Source of the DNA: an uncultured Sporolactobacillus sp. | Lineage (GTDB): Bacteria > Bacillota > Bacilli > Bacillales > Sporolactobacillaceae | DNA length: 22,716 bases | Direction: 5' to 3' | Assembly: GCA_900543345.1 (NCBI GenBank) | Contig: UQRJ01000010.1 | Coordinates: 1 to 22,716, forward strand | In this document: in pieces, positions 7,898 to 15,592 of the stretch | How the letters are laid out: each line of letters opens with the position of its first letter | Position numbering within the stretch: position 1 is the first letter of the stretch | The notes under the pieces: model-generated | Databases searched by the model: none | Seen by the model: the letters and a program-made list of their open reading frames with translations, nothing else | What the model was told of the DNA's origin: nothing | Made by a program: the position numbers and the translations under genes

Positions 7898-8149
7898 GGC
7901 TGGGATATGGAGAGGCGGCTGCGTGACGGACAGGCCTTAACCGGCGCGGATTTCGTCCGATTCAGGTAAACTTGATCCTCTTGGAGTTGAATATGTTTCT
8001 GTTTATGCCGAGCCGGTCTTATCGTGTTTTTTACCATCAGATGTCATACTGAAATCGGCCTTGCCGAAGTGCCGGAATTCGAAAACTCAAAAGTGATGAA
8101 AATCAGCCCTGTGTTTTTGGAAGAATCTATGATACGAGGAGCGATCGCT
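7898..8149 (+). other. arsB-arsM gap with possible gene remnant
   Basis: These 252 bases hold no terminator. One frame from about 7959 (SDSGKLDPLGVEYVSVYAEP) stays open to a stop at 8094 and reads like protein, but has no start codon or ribosome binding site and I do not recognise it. It may be the tail of a deleted operon gene. Lack of a terminator suggests arsM is read through from arsB. Confidence 0.3.
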
Positions 8150-8947
8150 ATGGAAGTTTCTAATGATCAAATCAGACAAAATGTCCGCCGCCGCTATCGG
8201 CAAATTGCTTTGGAAGTTGAACCGTCGTCCGGCTGTTGTTCTTCAGCCGGTTGTTGCGCTGCGACATCGGAACCGAACCGCAAATCAATGAAATTGGGCT
8301 ATTCCGTTACGGAACTGGCCGCCGTTCCTGAAGGCGCCAATCTGGGTTTAGGATGCGGCAACCCTCAGGCCATTGCTGCGCTGAAGCCTGGGGAAACGGT
8401 TCTGGATCTGGGGAGCGGAGGAGGGTTCGACTGTTTTCTTGCCGCGCGCCGGGTCGGAGAGGGCGGCCGCGTGATCGGCGTCGATATGACGGCGGAAATG
8501 GTCAGCAAGGCGCGCCGCAATGCAGAAAAAGGAGCGTTCGATCAAGTTGAATTTCGTCTCGGCGAAATTGAACATCTGCCGGTGGCTGATCAAAGCATCG
8601 ACGTGATCATTTCCAATTGTGTGATTAATCTTTCTCCCGATAAGCCGCAAGTATTTACCGAAGCCTACCGGGTTTTGCGACAAGGAGGACGGCTCGCCGT
8701 TTCCGACGTTGTCTTGACCGCCGAACTTCCCTCGAAAATAAAGAATGATTTCGACGCTTCCTACGCCGGCTGTATAGCGGGGGCCTCATCGATCGACGAC
8801 TTGAAAAAAATGTTGAGCGAAACCGGTTTTGCCGAGATAAAAATTGAACCCAAAGACGCATCAAAAACATTTATTAAAGACTGGTCTCCGGGCACAAACA
8901 TTGAGAAGTATATTGTTTCAGCCGTCATTCAAGCGGTTAAGCCGTGA
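8150..8947 (+). CDS. arsM: Arsenite S-adenosylmethionine methyltransferase
   Basis: A 265-residue cytosolic enzyme that methylates As(III), giving methylated and volatile arsenicals. The SAM site is VLDLGSGGGFDC (84-95), with acidic D112 in GVDMT. Conserved arsenic-binding cysteines are all present: C69 (LGLGCGNP), C157 (ISNCVINL) and C208 (YAGCIAGA). A Cys-rich stretch, CCSSAGCC (29-36), supplies the N-terminal site. ATG 8150 is chosen because GAGGAG (8136-8141) is eight bases upstream and the protein then begins MEVSNDQIRQNVRRRY, as in the family; the frame is open from 8024 but without such a site. As last intact gene of the cluster it adds methylation to reduction and efflux. Confidence 0.93.
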   Translation: MEVSNDQIRQNVRRRYRQIALEVEPSSGCCSSAGCCAATSEPNRKSMKLGYSVTELAAVPEGANLGLGCGNPQAIAALKPGETVLDLGSGGGFDCFLAARRVGEGGRVIGVDMTAEMVSKARRNAEKGAFDQVEFRLGEIEHLPVADQSIDVIISNCVINLSPDKPQVFTEAYRVLRQGGRLAVSDVVLTAELPSKIKNDFDASYAGCIAGASSIDDLKKMLSETGFAEIKIEPKDASKTFIKDWSPGTNIEKYIVSAVIQAVKP

Positions 8948-9036
8948 TTAGACCGGTGAACAACTTGCTTGTGCTTGCTCGGTAATGCACGCCTAGCAGA
9001 TGAAAATGGACCTATGAATGAGGAGAACTATTATTG

Positions 9037-9315
9037 ATGCAAACGCAGTTGGGCCTCATCGGAGTATACGCGGTCCTATTCGAAGCGAGGTTGATCCGCT
9101 TTGCCTAAAACCTGGTCCCGGAAGTTCGGTATTTTATCGTGATCGGCGGCATTGTGCTGGTTGCCGGCATTATCCTCTTCTTGGCAACGCCGCAGTTCCG
9201 GCGTTTATTGAGGATACCGACTGACGGGTGCGGAAGTGTTGTGGGGCCGGCGCTTGTCGGCGTGCGGCTTCTCTCTCGTTGCTCATCTGCGGCATCGCAA
9301 TGGTTTGATAAATGA
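9037..9315 (+). pseudogene. C-terminal remnant of an MFS-type transporter
   Basis: GAGGAG (9019-9024) precedes an ATG whose frame reads MQTQLGLIGVYAVLFEARLI and reaches a TAA at 9106-9108. It continues in the same frame as NLVPEVRYF, a long hydrophobic helix (IVIGGIVLVAGIILFLA), then TPQFRRLLRIPTD. This is the look of the last helix and tail of a major-facilitator transporter. The body of the gene is absent upstream and one internal stop is present. Nothing else is seen at 8948-9036 or 9316-9403. Confidence 0.5.
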
Positions 9316-9403
9316 TTGACGAGGCATGGTGTCATAAAAATCGCGCCATGTAATCAAGAGATCATTGCTTAAACTCTCACGCCAGCCGCCGATTTAGCCG
9401 AAA

Positions 9404-9847
9404 CTAATCGTCGGTCGCCAGGTCAAGGACGGCGAGGACCGCGGCGAGCACAAGTTGCGTGATGAATAGAATCGAAACGGAGTTCATCAGATAATCCAGG
9501 ATATTAACAACGGCTAAATTGACGGTCGTGTAAGCAAGAAGCAAAAGGACAGATATCGCTGGTTGCTTTTTTGACTTGTGTATTGAAAAAAGGCTGCTTA
9601 ACGTCAATCGGATGATTTTTTCAAAAATGTCGGCGAAGATGCCCAGCAGGAAAAAGAGCAGCGTGAAAATCAGCAGTGATTGCAAGCTGTCGTAATGAAT
9701 GCCTAATAAACGGAACAGTCCGAGGAATCCGAAGTAAAATAGAATAAATACTGCGGTGAGGACGACGGCGATGATCAGGACAATGGAGGCAATGATGAAT
9801 AGTCTGCCAACCGTTGATTCGTTTTTAAAGCGATCTTTTTGAGACAT
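9404..9847 (-). CDS. YrvL-like membrane protein
   Basis: A 147-residue protein with four predicted membrane helices (about residues 15-45, 57-75, 92-115 and 122-142) and a charged N-terminus. The pattern STVGRLFIIASIVLII, GFLGLFRLLGIHYDSLQSLL, FFLLGIFADIFEKII and the end VLAVLDLATDD resembles the YrvL family. In Bacillus subtilis, YrvL is a membrane protein linked to negative control of the sigma-O/RsoA system. ATG 9847 has AGGAG nine bases upstream. It follows the VOC gene by 68 bases on the same strand, so the two may share a transcript. No sigma-O-like partner is seen in the window, so its role here is unknown. Confidence 0.65.
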   Translation of the reverse strand: MSQKDRFKNESTVGRLFIIASIVLIIAVVLTAVFILFYFGFLGLFRLLGIHYDSLQSLLIFTLLFFLLGIFADIFEKIIRLTLSSLFSIHKSKKQPAISVLLLLAYTTVNLAVVNILDYLMNSVSILFITQLVLAAVLAVLDLATDD

Positions 9848-9915
9848 ATGTGCATACTCCTATATGTGAACGGACGAATGTCGTCGATCGTCGGCTAACC
9901 GAATCTGCCCGTTCA

Positions 9916-10281
9916 TCATTTGTGACAGACAGCCTCAATATTGTAACCGTCAGGATCGTAAATGAACGCAGCGTAATAGCTCGGATGGTAGTTTTTCCGA
10001 TAGCCGGGAGCGCCGTTACTGCGCCCGCCAGCCGCCAGACTTAACCGAAAAAATTCCTGCACCGCTTGATGGTCTTTAGCTTGAAAGGCAAAGTGACCGG
10101 GAACGGGCGTACCCATCGTCAGCCAGAAATCGCCGCCCGGATCGCTGGAGATATCGTCGCTGAAACTGACCGTATGCTTTTTTTCAAGCTGCCGGTGGTA
10201 GCCAAGCGGCACCAGGACTTTTTCATAAAAAGCCGCACTTCGCTTTAGATCGCTGACGGTGATCTTGATATGATTGATCAT
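9916..10281 (-). CDS. VOC (glyoxalase/bleomycin-resistance fold) protein
   Basis: A 121-residue small cytosolic protein of the vicinal oxygen chelate superfamily. It shows the paired module: MINHIKITVSDLKRSAAFYE (with H4, a usual metal ligand), then a second half ending AAFIYDPDGYNIEAVCHK, with E116 in the other typical metal position. HFAFQAKDHQAVQEFF forms the middle strand and helix. ATG 10281 has GGGAGG eight bases upstream. Members range from lyases and dioxygenases to drug-binding proteins; nothing here fixes the substrate. A TATAAT on the minus strand (10328-10323) may be its -10 box, without a clear -35. Confidence 0.88.
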   Translation of the reverse strand: MINHIKITVSDLKRSAAFYEKVLVPLGYHRQLEKKHTVSFSDDISSDPGGDFWLTMGTPVPGHFAFQAKDHQAVQEFFRLSLAAGGRSNGAPGYRKNYHPSYYAAFIYDPDGYNIEAVCHK

Positions 10282-10534
10282 GGGGAAAACCTCCCGCCTT
10301 CTTTTGCCAATTCCTCTCTTTTATTATAAGACTTACGCAGGCAATCATGAAACCATTTTTAGTCTTTTTGAAGCTCTGGAATGAAGAGGGATTGCGGCAA
10401 GATCTAACAGAGTCGGGATGTGCCCTTTTTTCGCAGCCAAAATAGTCGCGTCGACGTTGAAAACAATTGAATATGCTTACTGAGTTCGATCGGCCGGCAG
10501 CAAACAAGCAGTCTGAAAAAATAAGTCGATCCGG
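10282..10534. other. Gap between the VOC gene and the DASS terminator
   Basis: Apart from the VOC ribosome binding site and a possible minus-strand -10 box (10323-10328), I see no gene, RNA or repeat here. Open frames lack ribosome binding sites and familiar protein patterns. Confidence 0.5.
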
Positions 10535-10570
10535 AAAAATAGGGGTCCATATTCAGCGAATATGGATCCC
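10535..10570 (-). terminator. Terminator of the DASS transporter gene
   Basis: A 13-bp stem (10542-10554 with 10558-10570, one G-U pair) with a three-base loop is followed on the minus strand by a U-run (A-run 10535-10540 on plus). It lies 56 bases after the transporter stop. A second bulged hairpin, CGACGA...TCGTCG, sits at about 10593-10624 without a U-run. Confidence 0.85.
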
Positions 10571-10625
10571 TAAGCACATCATATTTTTTTAGTCGACGAA
10601 ACGGCTGTCTTTAGCCGATCGTCGT

Positions 10626-12002
10626 TTACATCAGTCCGGTAATGTGGAACCAGCCGGCCTGAATCAAAGCAACAATAAACATGATGACCGTCAGCGGAAT
10701 TCCCAGTCTGATGACTTCCTTCTGTGTGTATCCACCTGTATCCGGATCGTTGCCGACGAGGATGGCCAGATTGTGGAAAGGCAGAATATAGTGGAGGTTG
10801 ACAACCGAGAAAACGATTAGCGAAACAGCCAGCGGACTAATGCCGAGGTGCGACGTTGCCGCGACAACTGCCGGAATCGTCACGCCCATGACGGCGATAA
10901 CGGATCCCATAAACATATGAATGATGATCGCGAACAAGGTAATGAGCAAGGCCAGAATGAAGATGTTGTGCGGCATCGACGCCGGCAAGATTTCTTCGGC
11001 CAGCCAATGATTCATTCCCGTCACTTTACCGACGTCGCCGATAGCAATTGCCGATGTCAGAAAGACGAGCACATTAACGGGGACTTCGCTCCACGACTTC
11101 GCTGTGAGCACTTCGCCAATTACCGGCAGGCTCATCATCAGGGCGACAATTAATGTAATCCAACCGACGTTGATACCCGTTAAACCACTTGTCAACCATA
11201 ATAAAATAGCAATACACAGCCAGACGATCGTCCGTATCTCACGATTCGACAAGGGTCCGAGCGATTTCTGTTTCTCTTTGAGCACATTCAAGTCGATACT
11301 GACTTTTTTCGTCGGCTTGAACAATATCATAAACAATAACATCGTTAAAGCGCCGGCGAGAATCATCGGCACGCCCATATAACCGAAGTAGCTGAGAAAG
11401 GTGACATCGACGCCGGAATCGGCCACGGCCAGCGGATTAAGCGTCGAATCGCCGGTTAAGAATACACCGGAGAGCGGACAGGAAGCGGCGAAGACCGCCA
11501 GACCGATCTTGGCCCGGTCTTCAGACGGCATGCCGGCGCTTTTAGCTACGACATCCATGACCGACATAATCAGAAAAGCCCGCGGCCACGGATGAGGAAT
11601 CAACAGCGCCATAATCAGGGTCAGCACAAAGATAGAGACGATGATGCCGTTCCAGGAACGGACAAAACGGATAATAAACGAATAAGCAATGCGTTCGCCA
11701 AATCCCGAATCACGGACGGCACCGGCAATCAGATAAGCGCCGATGACCAGCCACATGATCGAGCCGGTCCACGATGATGAAAAGACTTGTACCGGCGTGG
11801 CCACGCGTAAAATAATCAGCAGCATTAAATAAATGCCTCCGACATAGGCTGGTTGAGCAACCTGCGTTGCCCACCAGACCACTGTCATCAGCGTTAAGGC
11901 CAGACACATATGACCGGCCGCCGGAAGGCCGTGCAGCGGCAGCAGGTAAGTAATGATAAATACGGCCAAGCCGCCGAAAAAGCCGATCACCCGTTTATTC
12001 AT
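10626..12002 (-). CDS. DASS (SLC13) family carboxylate transporter
   Basis: A 458-residue inner-membrane symporter of the divalent anion:Na+ family, which moves di- and tricarboxylates or related organic anions. Eleven or twelve helices are visible. Family signatures are SCPLSGVFLTGDSTLNPLA in the first half and NLHYILPFHNLAILVGN in the second, which match the paired substrate-site loops. ATG 12002 has AAGGAGG eight bases upstream. It lies downstream of lpdC-lpdB on the same strand but behind a terminator, with its own dyad operator region. In Lactiplantibacillus plantarum a permease of this kind (GacP) near lpdC imports gallate, so uptake of a hydroxybenzoate is the best guess. A plain dicarboxylate remains possible. 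Confidence 0.85.
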   Translation of the reverse strand: MNKRVIGFFGGLAVFIITYLLPLHGLPAAGHMCLALTLMTVVWWATQVAQPAYVGGIYLMLLIILRVATPVQVFSSSWTGSIMWLVIGAYLIAGAVRDSGFGERIAYSFIIRFVRSWNGIIVSIFVLTLIMALLIPHPWPRAFLIMSVMDVVAKSAGMPSEDRAKIGLAVFAASCPLSGVFLTGDSTLNPLAVADSGVDVTFLSYFGYMGVPMILAGALTMLLFMILFKPTKKVSIDLNVLKEKQKSLGPLSNREIRTIVWLCIAILLWLTSGLTGINVGWITLIVALMMSLPVIGEVLTAKSWSEVPVNVLVFLTSAIAIGDVGKVTGMNHWLAEEILPASMPHNIFILALLITLFAIIIHMFMGSVIAVMGVTIPAVVAATSHLGISPLAVSLIVFSVVNLHYILPFHNLAILVGNDPDTGGYTQKEVIRLGIPLTVIMFIVALIQAGWFHITGLM

Positions 12003-12020
12003 GGAGAATTCCTCCTTCGT

Positions 12021-12066
12021 TTGATTTTTAACTCATGTCGTTTAAAACGATTGTTAAACTAATCAA
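12021..12066. promoter_or_regulatory. Nested dyad upstream of the DASS gene
   Basis: TTGATT...AATCAA (12021-12026 and 12061-12066) and TTTAAC/GTTAAA flank a perfect central palindrome, TCGTTTAAAACGA (12038-12050). The palindrome also fits the T-N11-A pattern of LysR sites. It ends 18 bases before the start codon region and looks like an operator. The TTATTC-N7-GAATAA box found at lpdC and lpdD is absent here. Confidence 0.45.
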
Positions 12067-12181
12067 CTCGTATCCTAATTTTGCAAGAGAGTGGAAAATC
12101 CCGATCTGCCGGCGATATTTTGCCGACATGCGCGATCCATTGTTTTCATCGGTTGCTATTTTGCCGCGCGTTCCATAACAT

Positions 12182-12256
12182 AAAAAGGGGAGCCTTCTCT
12201 GATCGGTCGGTTGGTGATGCCGGTTTACTGGTTTAGAGTAAGGAATCCCCTTTTAT
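12182..12256 (-). terminator. Long terminator hairpin between lpdB and the DASS gene
   Basis: AAAAGGGGA (12183-12191) pairs with TCCCCTTTT (12246-12254). The stem continues as CCTT/AAGG and CTCT/AGAG with small bulges, about 17 bp in all, closed by a loop of about 34 bases. U-runs follow on both strands. It begins 26 bases after the lpdB stop and should end the lpdC-lpdB transcript. Confidence 0.75.
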
Positions 12257-12281
12257 TTGCGAGCCTGCCGGGATCATATTG

Positions 12282-12899
12282 TCAGCGAATCTTCTTCGGA
12301 TTCTTGTCGCGGTCTTTCTCGATCGTTTGATCTATTCCTTCGCCTTCCCAGCGGCGGCTAAGCTGATTCGGAATCTGAAAGGCGTCGAGAATTTTCATGG
12401 TTTGGCGATCAATAAGATCCTGAATTGTTCTTGGGTGATTGTAAAAACTTGGGATCGGCGGCAGAATCAATGCGCCGACTTTTGCCAGCCTGGTCAAATT
12501 CTCCAGATGGATGACGCTCAGCGGCGTTTCGCGCGGAACGATAATCAGCTTGCGTTGTTCCTTGATGGTGACGTCGGCCGCGCGAGCAATCAGATTTTCG
12601 CCGTAACCGCAGGCAATTCCGGCGACGCTTTTCATACTGGCCGGAACAATCACCATGCCGTCGTTTAGAAACGATCCGCTGGAGATAGCGGCGCCTTGAT
12701 CGTGTATGTCGTATGTCCGATCCGCCATGGCTTGGACCTGATCGGGGGAGTAATTGGTTTCTAATTCAAGATTTTTCACGGCCCACTCGCTCATTACCAG
12801 GTGAACCTCAATAGTCGGCAAGGCCTGAAGCCGCTTCAATAAATCGATCGCGTAAATGGTTCCGGACGCGCCGCTTATGCCGACAATGATTCGTTTCAT
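12282..12899 (-). CDS. lpdB: UbiX-type flavin prenyltransferase (LpdB)
   Basis: A 205-residue flavoprotein that joins dimethylallyl phosphate to FMN, making prenylated FMN, the cofactor of UbiD-type decarboxylases. The N-terminus KRIIVGISGASGTIYAIDLL is the family's flavin-binding start. SSGSFLNDGMVIVPASMKSVAGIACGYGENLIARAADV and RKLIIVPRETPLSVIHLENLTRL, followed by PPIPSFYNHP, are the other conserved blocks. The last 25 or so residues form a charged tail. It is 30 bases after lpdC on the same strand, so enzyme and cofactor supplier are co-transcribed. The start is ATG 12899, as in most UbiX proteins, after a GGGGGG run; ATG 12917 is an alternative adding six residues. Confidence 0.93.
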   Translation of the reverse strand: MKRIIVGISGASGTIYAIDLLKRLQALPTIEVHLVMSEWAVKNLELETNYSPDQVQAMADRTYDIHDQGAAISSGSFLNDGMVIVPASMKSVAGIACGYGENLIARAADVTIKEQRKLIIVPRETPLSVIHLENLTRLAKVGALILPPIPSFYNHPRTIQDLIDRQTMKILDAFQIPNQLSRRWEGEGIDQTIEKDRDKNPKKIR

Positions 12900-12929
12900 T
12901 GTCTCTTTACCCCCCATTTTTCGGCCTTG

Positions 12930-14405
12930 TTAGTTCAAGTACTTTTCCCAGTCTTTGACCTTTTTGAACTGGGCACGGACAAATTGATCTTTCATGTCGA
13001 ACGGTACCGTTCCGTCGATCACGAGTTTCGACGACATACCGCGGAACCGAATCGACTTCGGATCATATTGCGGCCGTTCGGACGGGTCAAGCGGGTGATT
13101 GCGCATGCCGGATAGCACCATGATGTCCTGATCGGCCTGGAACCGAGTGTTGATTGTCCAGACGACATCGTTCATGTCGAAGATGTCGACGTCCTCATCG
13201 ACGAGGAAAACGGTTTTCAGCTCTTTAAAAGCTGAGAAAGCCAACAATGCGGCTTGACGCTGAATGCCTTCGTCGGCTTCGTTGTCTTTGTGGATCTGCA
13301 TGATGGCCATCAGTTTGCCGCCGCCGGCCGGTGGATCGTATACATTTTTTACTTTCCCGGGGATGGCTTTGTCGACGAGCTGCAAGATGCTTGCTTCCGT
13401 CGGGATACCTGCCATGCTGACATGCTCTTCGCTTGGACCGATCACCGTCTGCATGATCGGCCGGTTCTTCCGGTGCGTCACAGCCGTTACCTTGATCACC
13501 TGCAAGGCCGGATTGGCATCGCCGTCATAGCCGGGGAATTCCGGCATTGCTTTGCCGGTATGCGTGTTGATGTCTTCCTGGATGCGCTCGTTCGGCATGA
13601 TATAACCTTCCAGCGTATATTCGGAGCGGGCGATGGCCTTTTCATCGACTGTGACTCCTTTCACAAGTTGAACCGGCTGTTGCCGGATGGCGCCGGCAAC
13701 GCCCAACTCATTATATCCCAGCGGCGTTGTCGGCGGTTCGAATGTCGCACCGATCGTAATTGCCGGATCGAGGCCGATGTTAATCGTGATCGGCATCGGC
13801 TTTCCGGCTTGTTCATATTCTGCGGCAAAGGCGCCGATATGCCTGCCGCCCGGCATGATGAAGATACCGATTTTGTCTTTGTCTTCCAATACCATCCGAT
13901 GAATTGTGACGTCGCTCTCCGACTTGTCCATGCTCGATCCGAACACAACACCGCAGGAAATGTAGGGGCCGGCATCGTACGGCGTGTTGGTCGGTGCGGC
14001 AACTAACTTGCGGATATCGAAATCCGGCTCATCGGCCCGATGCACGACTTCGTGTGCCGGTGCGTCTTTTTCATCGACTGTTATCGGCGCAACTGGGTGA
14101 GAAACGGCGTCTTTAAGAAAACGACCCAACGTACGATAATCATGGTGAAACATTTTTCCTACCCGTTTTCGGCTGGCCATCAGGCCGATCAGCACACGCG
14201 TCTCGGGAAATCCCTTCACTTTGTTGAACATCATTGCCGGGCCCTCTCGTGTCGGGCGTTCGACAGTTCCACCGGCGCCGATGTAACGGAAAACGCCGGA
14301 AAGTTCGGCGTTCGGATCGACTTCAATATCGGTTTCATGATATTGGCTCGGATCCGCTTTTAATTCATTCAATACAGTGCGCAGATCGTATAATTTATCT
14401 GCCAT
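12930..14405 (-). CDS. lpdC: UbiD-type gallate/hydroxybenzoate decarboxylase (LpdC)
   Basis: A 491-residue cytosolic prenylated-FMN enzyme. Length and sequence are very close to what I recall of L. plantarum LpdC (490 residues), which turns gallate into pyrogallol and protocatechuate into catechol. Visible UbiD features are SDVTIHR170MVLED, MPGGRHIGAFAAEYE (184-198), TINIGLDPAITIGATFEPP (207-225), and the acidic S-E262-YTLE266-G motif of the active site. The start is ATG 14405, with AAGGAGG twelve bases upstream; that site lies inside the longer frame from 14435. It is the first gene of lpdC-lpdB and has a promoter and a LysR-type box upstream. Exact substrate preference is inferred from similarity. 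Confidence 0.92.
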   Translation of the reverse strand: MADKLYDLRTVLNELKADPSQYHETDIEVDPNAELSGVFRYIGAGGTVERPTREGPAMMFNKVKGFPETRVLIGLMASRKRVGKMFHHDYRTLGRFLKDAVSHPVAPITVDEKDAPAHEVVHRADEPDFDIRKLVAAPTNTPYDAGPYISCGVVFGSSMDKSESDVTIHRMVLEDKDKIGIFIMPGGRHIGAFAAEYEQAGKPMPITINIGLDPAITIGATFEPPTTPLGYNELGVAGAIRQQPVQLVKGVTVDEKAIARSEYTLEGYIMPNERIQEDINTHTGKAMPEFPGYDGDANPALQVIKVTAVTHRKNRPIMQTVIGPSEEHVSMAGIPTEASILQLVDKAIPGKVKNVYDPPAGGGKLMAIMQIHKDNEADEGIQRQAALLAFSAFKELKTVFLVDEDVDIFDMNDVVWTINTRFQADQDIMVLSGMRNHPLDPSERPQYDPKSIRFRGMSSKLVIDGTVPFDMKDQFVRAQFKKVKDWEKYLN

Positions 14406-14439
14406 GTTTTTATTCAGCCTCCTTATCATTTTCACTTTT

Positions 14440-14467
14440 AGTATAGAATAGCTGGCATCGCTTACAA
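14440..14467 (-). promoter_or_regulatory. Promoter of lpdC-lpdB
   Basis: On the minus strand, TTGTAA (14467-14462) and TATACT (14445-14440) are 16 bases apart and would start RNA near 14433, 28 bases before the lpdC ATG. Confidence 0.55.
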
Positions 14468-14485
14468 TTCAGGTTTTTCATCTAG

Positions 14486-14504
14486 TTATTCTATACAGGA
14501 ATAA
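14486..14504. promoter_or_regulatory. LysR-type box upstream of lpdC
   Basis: TTATTCTATACAGGAATAA is a perfect 6+7+6 inverted repeat, and its inner 13 bases fit T-N11-A. Its centre is about 62 bases before the predicted lpdC transcription start. A matching box lies upstream of lpdD (15574-15592). Confidence 0.75.
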
Positions 14505-14654
14505 TGACTGCATTGAGGCCGGGGGAGTACGAGTCTATTTTCTTGATTTTGTCGTTTAAATGTTTTTGCCGCTGATTAGAGCCCTGCAAAAAACGTTTAA
14601 TGACAGGAACAACACGGTTAAATTAATAAAATATTTTTCTTTTGCAGCGGCCAT

Positions 14655-15551
14655 TCAGCGTTTCTTTTTGGACAGCTTGACGTATTTTAAGAAAAGCCGG
14701 ACGGCCGATGTGTTTTGATTTTTAACGCAAATCAGTTGCAAATTGCTGAAGATCCGTGGATACAGAGGGCGCATCACTAACTGATCGTTCATACACCACT
14801 TGGCGGCCTGTTTAAAGATAAATGTGACTTGTTGCGGTGCTTTGATGATGCCCATCAGCGTATTGATATGGGTGCTGTAAAAGCAGATCTTCGGTGTAAA
14901 TCCAGCTTTCTGGCAGAGACCCGTAATCACTTCAAAAACACCCGATCCATGATTTAATAGGACGAAATCGTTATTTCTCAGTTCGTCGATCGAAAGTATG
15001 CTGCGTCCGGCAAGCGGCGAACTCTTGGGAAGAATCGCCATTAATTCGTCACGGTCGACCGTTTCTATATGATAGTCGCTCCTATTGAGGGATGCGGTCT
15101 GGATATCGCGGATGATGCCGATATCGATGACACTCGATTTTAATTTCGACAGTAAAACGTCGCCTTCGATTTCTTCCAGGCGAATGTTAATCTGGGGATA
15201 ATCTTTCATAAAACGCGTGAAAATTTCGATGAATCCGTATCGCGAGATCACCGGAATGCTGGCGATCCATAAATTTCCGCGTTTTAAATCCCGGTACTCT
15301 TGAATTTCATTTTGCATTAAATCATACTGGGTGACGATTGTTTTGGCGTAACGATAAAATACTTCGCCGCAATCGGTAATCCGTACGTGCCTTTTATTCT
15401 GAGTGTTGATCAGCCGGCTCCCGGCTTCTTGTTGGACGGCTTGCAATCGTTTGGAGAGCGACGACTGTGTCATCATCCGTTCGGCTGCCGCTTCCGAGAA
15501 ATTCCGGCAGCGGTAAAGCGTAATAAAATCCTTCAGTTCGTCGATTTTCAT
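14655..15551 (-). CDS. LysR family transcriptional regulator of the lpd locus
   Basis: A 298-residue regulator with a winged helix-turn-helix at the N-terminus (MKIDELKDFITLYRCRNFSE, then AAAERMMTQSSLSKRLQAVQ) and a periplasmic-binding-like effector domain from about residue 88 to the end. ATG 15551 has GAGG eight bases upstream; an upstream GTG at 15560 overlaps that site. It lies between lpdC (same strand, downstream) and the divergent lpdD. Palindromes of LysR type stand in front of both targets. L. plantarum has a LysR regulator, TanR, for tannin and gallate genes, so this protein probably activates lpdC-lpdB and lpdD when a phenolic acid binds. The effector is not known from sequence. 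Confidence 0.9.
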   Translation of the reverse strand: MKIDELKDFITLYRCRNFSEAAAERMMTQSSLSKRLQAVQQEAGSRLINTQNKRHVRITDCGEVFYRYAKTIVTQYDLMQNEIQEYRDLKRGNLWIASIPVISRYGFIEIFTRFMKDYPQINIRLEEIEGDVLLSKLKSSVIDIGIIRDIQTASLNRSDYHIETVDRDELMAILPKSSPLAGRSILSIDELRNNDFVLLNHGSGVFEVITGLCQKAGFTPKICFYSTHINTLMGIIKAPQQVTFIFKQAAKWCMNDQLVMRPLYPRIFSNLQLICVKNQNTSAVRLFLKYVKLSKKKR

Positions 15552-15573
15552 GGTATTCACCTCGCAGTATTAG

Positions 15574-15592
15574 TTATTCCTATACAGAATAA
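15574..15592. promoter_or_regulatory. LysR-type box between lysR and lpdD
   Basis: TTATTCCTATACAGAATAA is a perfect 6+7+6 inverted repeat sharing both arms and the TATACA core with the lpdC box. Its centre is about 63 bases before the predicted lpdD start. It is also 23 bases before the lysR ATG, so it could mediate autorepression. Confidence 0.75.

Noticed and set aside
8024..8149. Longer N-terminus for arsM.
   Set aside because: The added 42 residues are not family-like and lack a ribosome binding site, whereas GAGGAG is correctly placed for ATG 8150.
9324..9351. Hairpin CATGGTG/CGCCATG after the transporter remnant.
   Set aside because: No T-run on either strand, so I did not call it a terminator of the YrvL-like gene.
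13254..14006. Long plus-strand open frame of 250 codons opposite lpdC.
   Set aside because: It is the mirror of a strongly conserved gene, has no ribosome binding site, and its protein is rich in D, H, R and C with no recognisable pattern.
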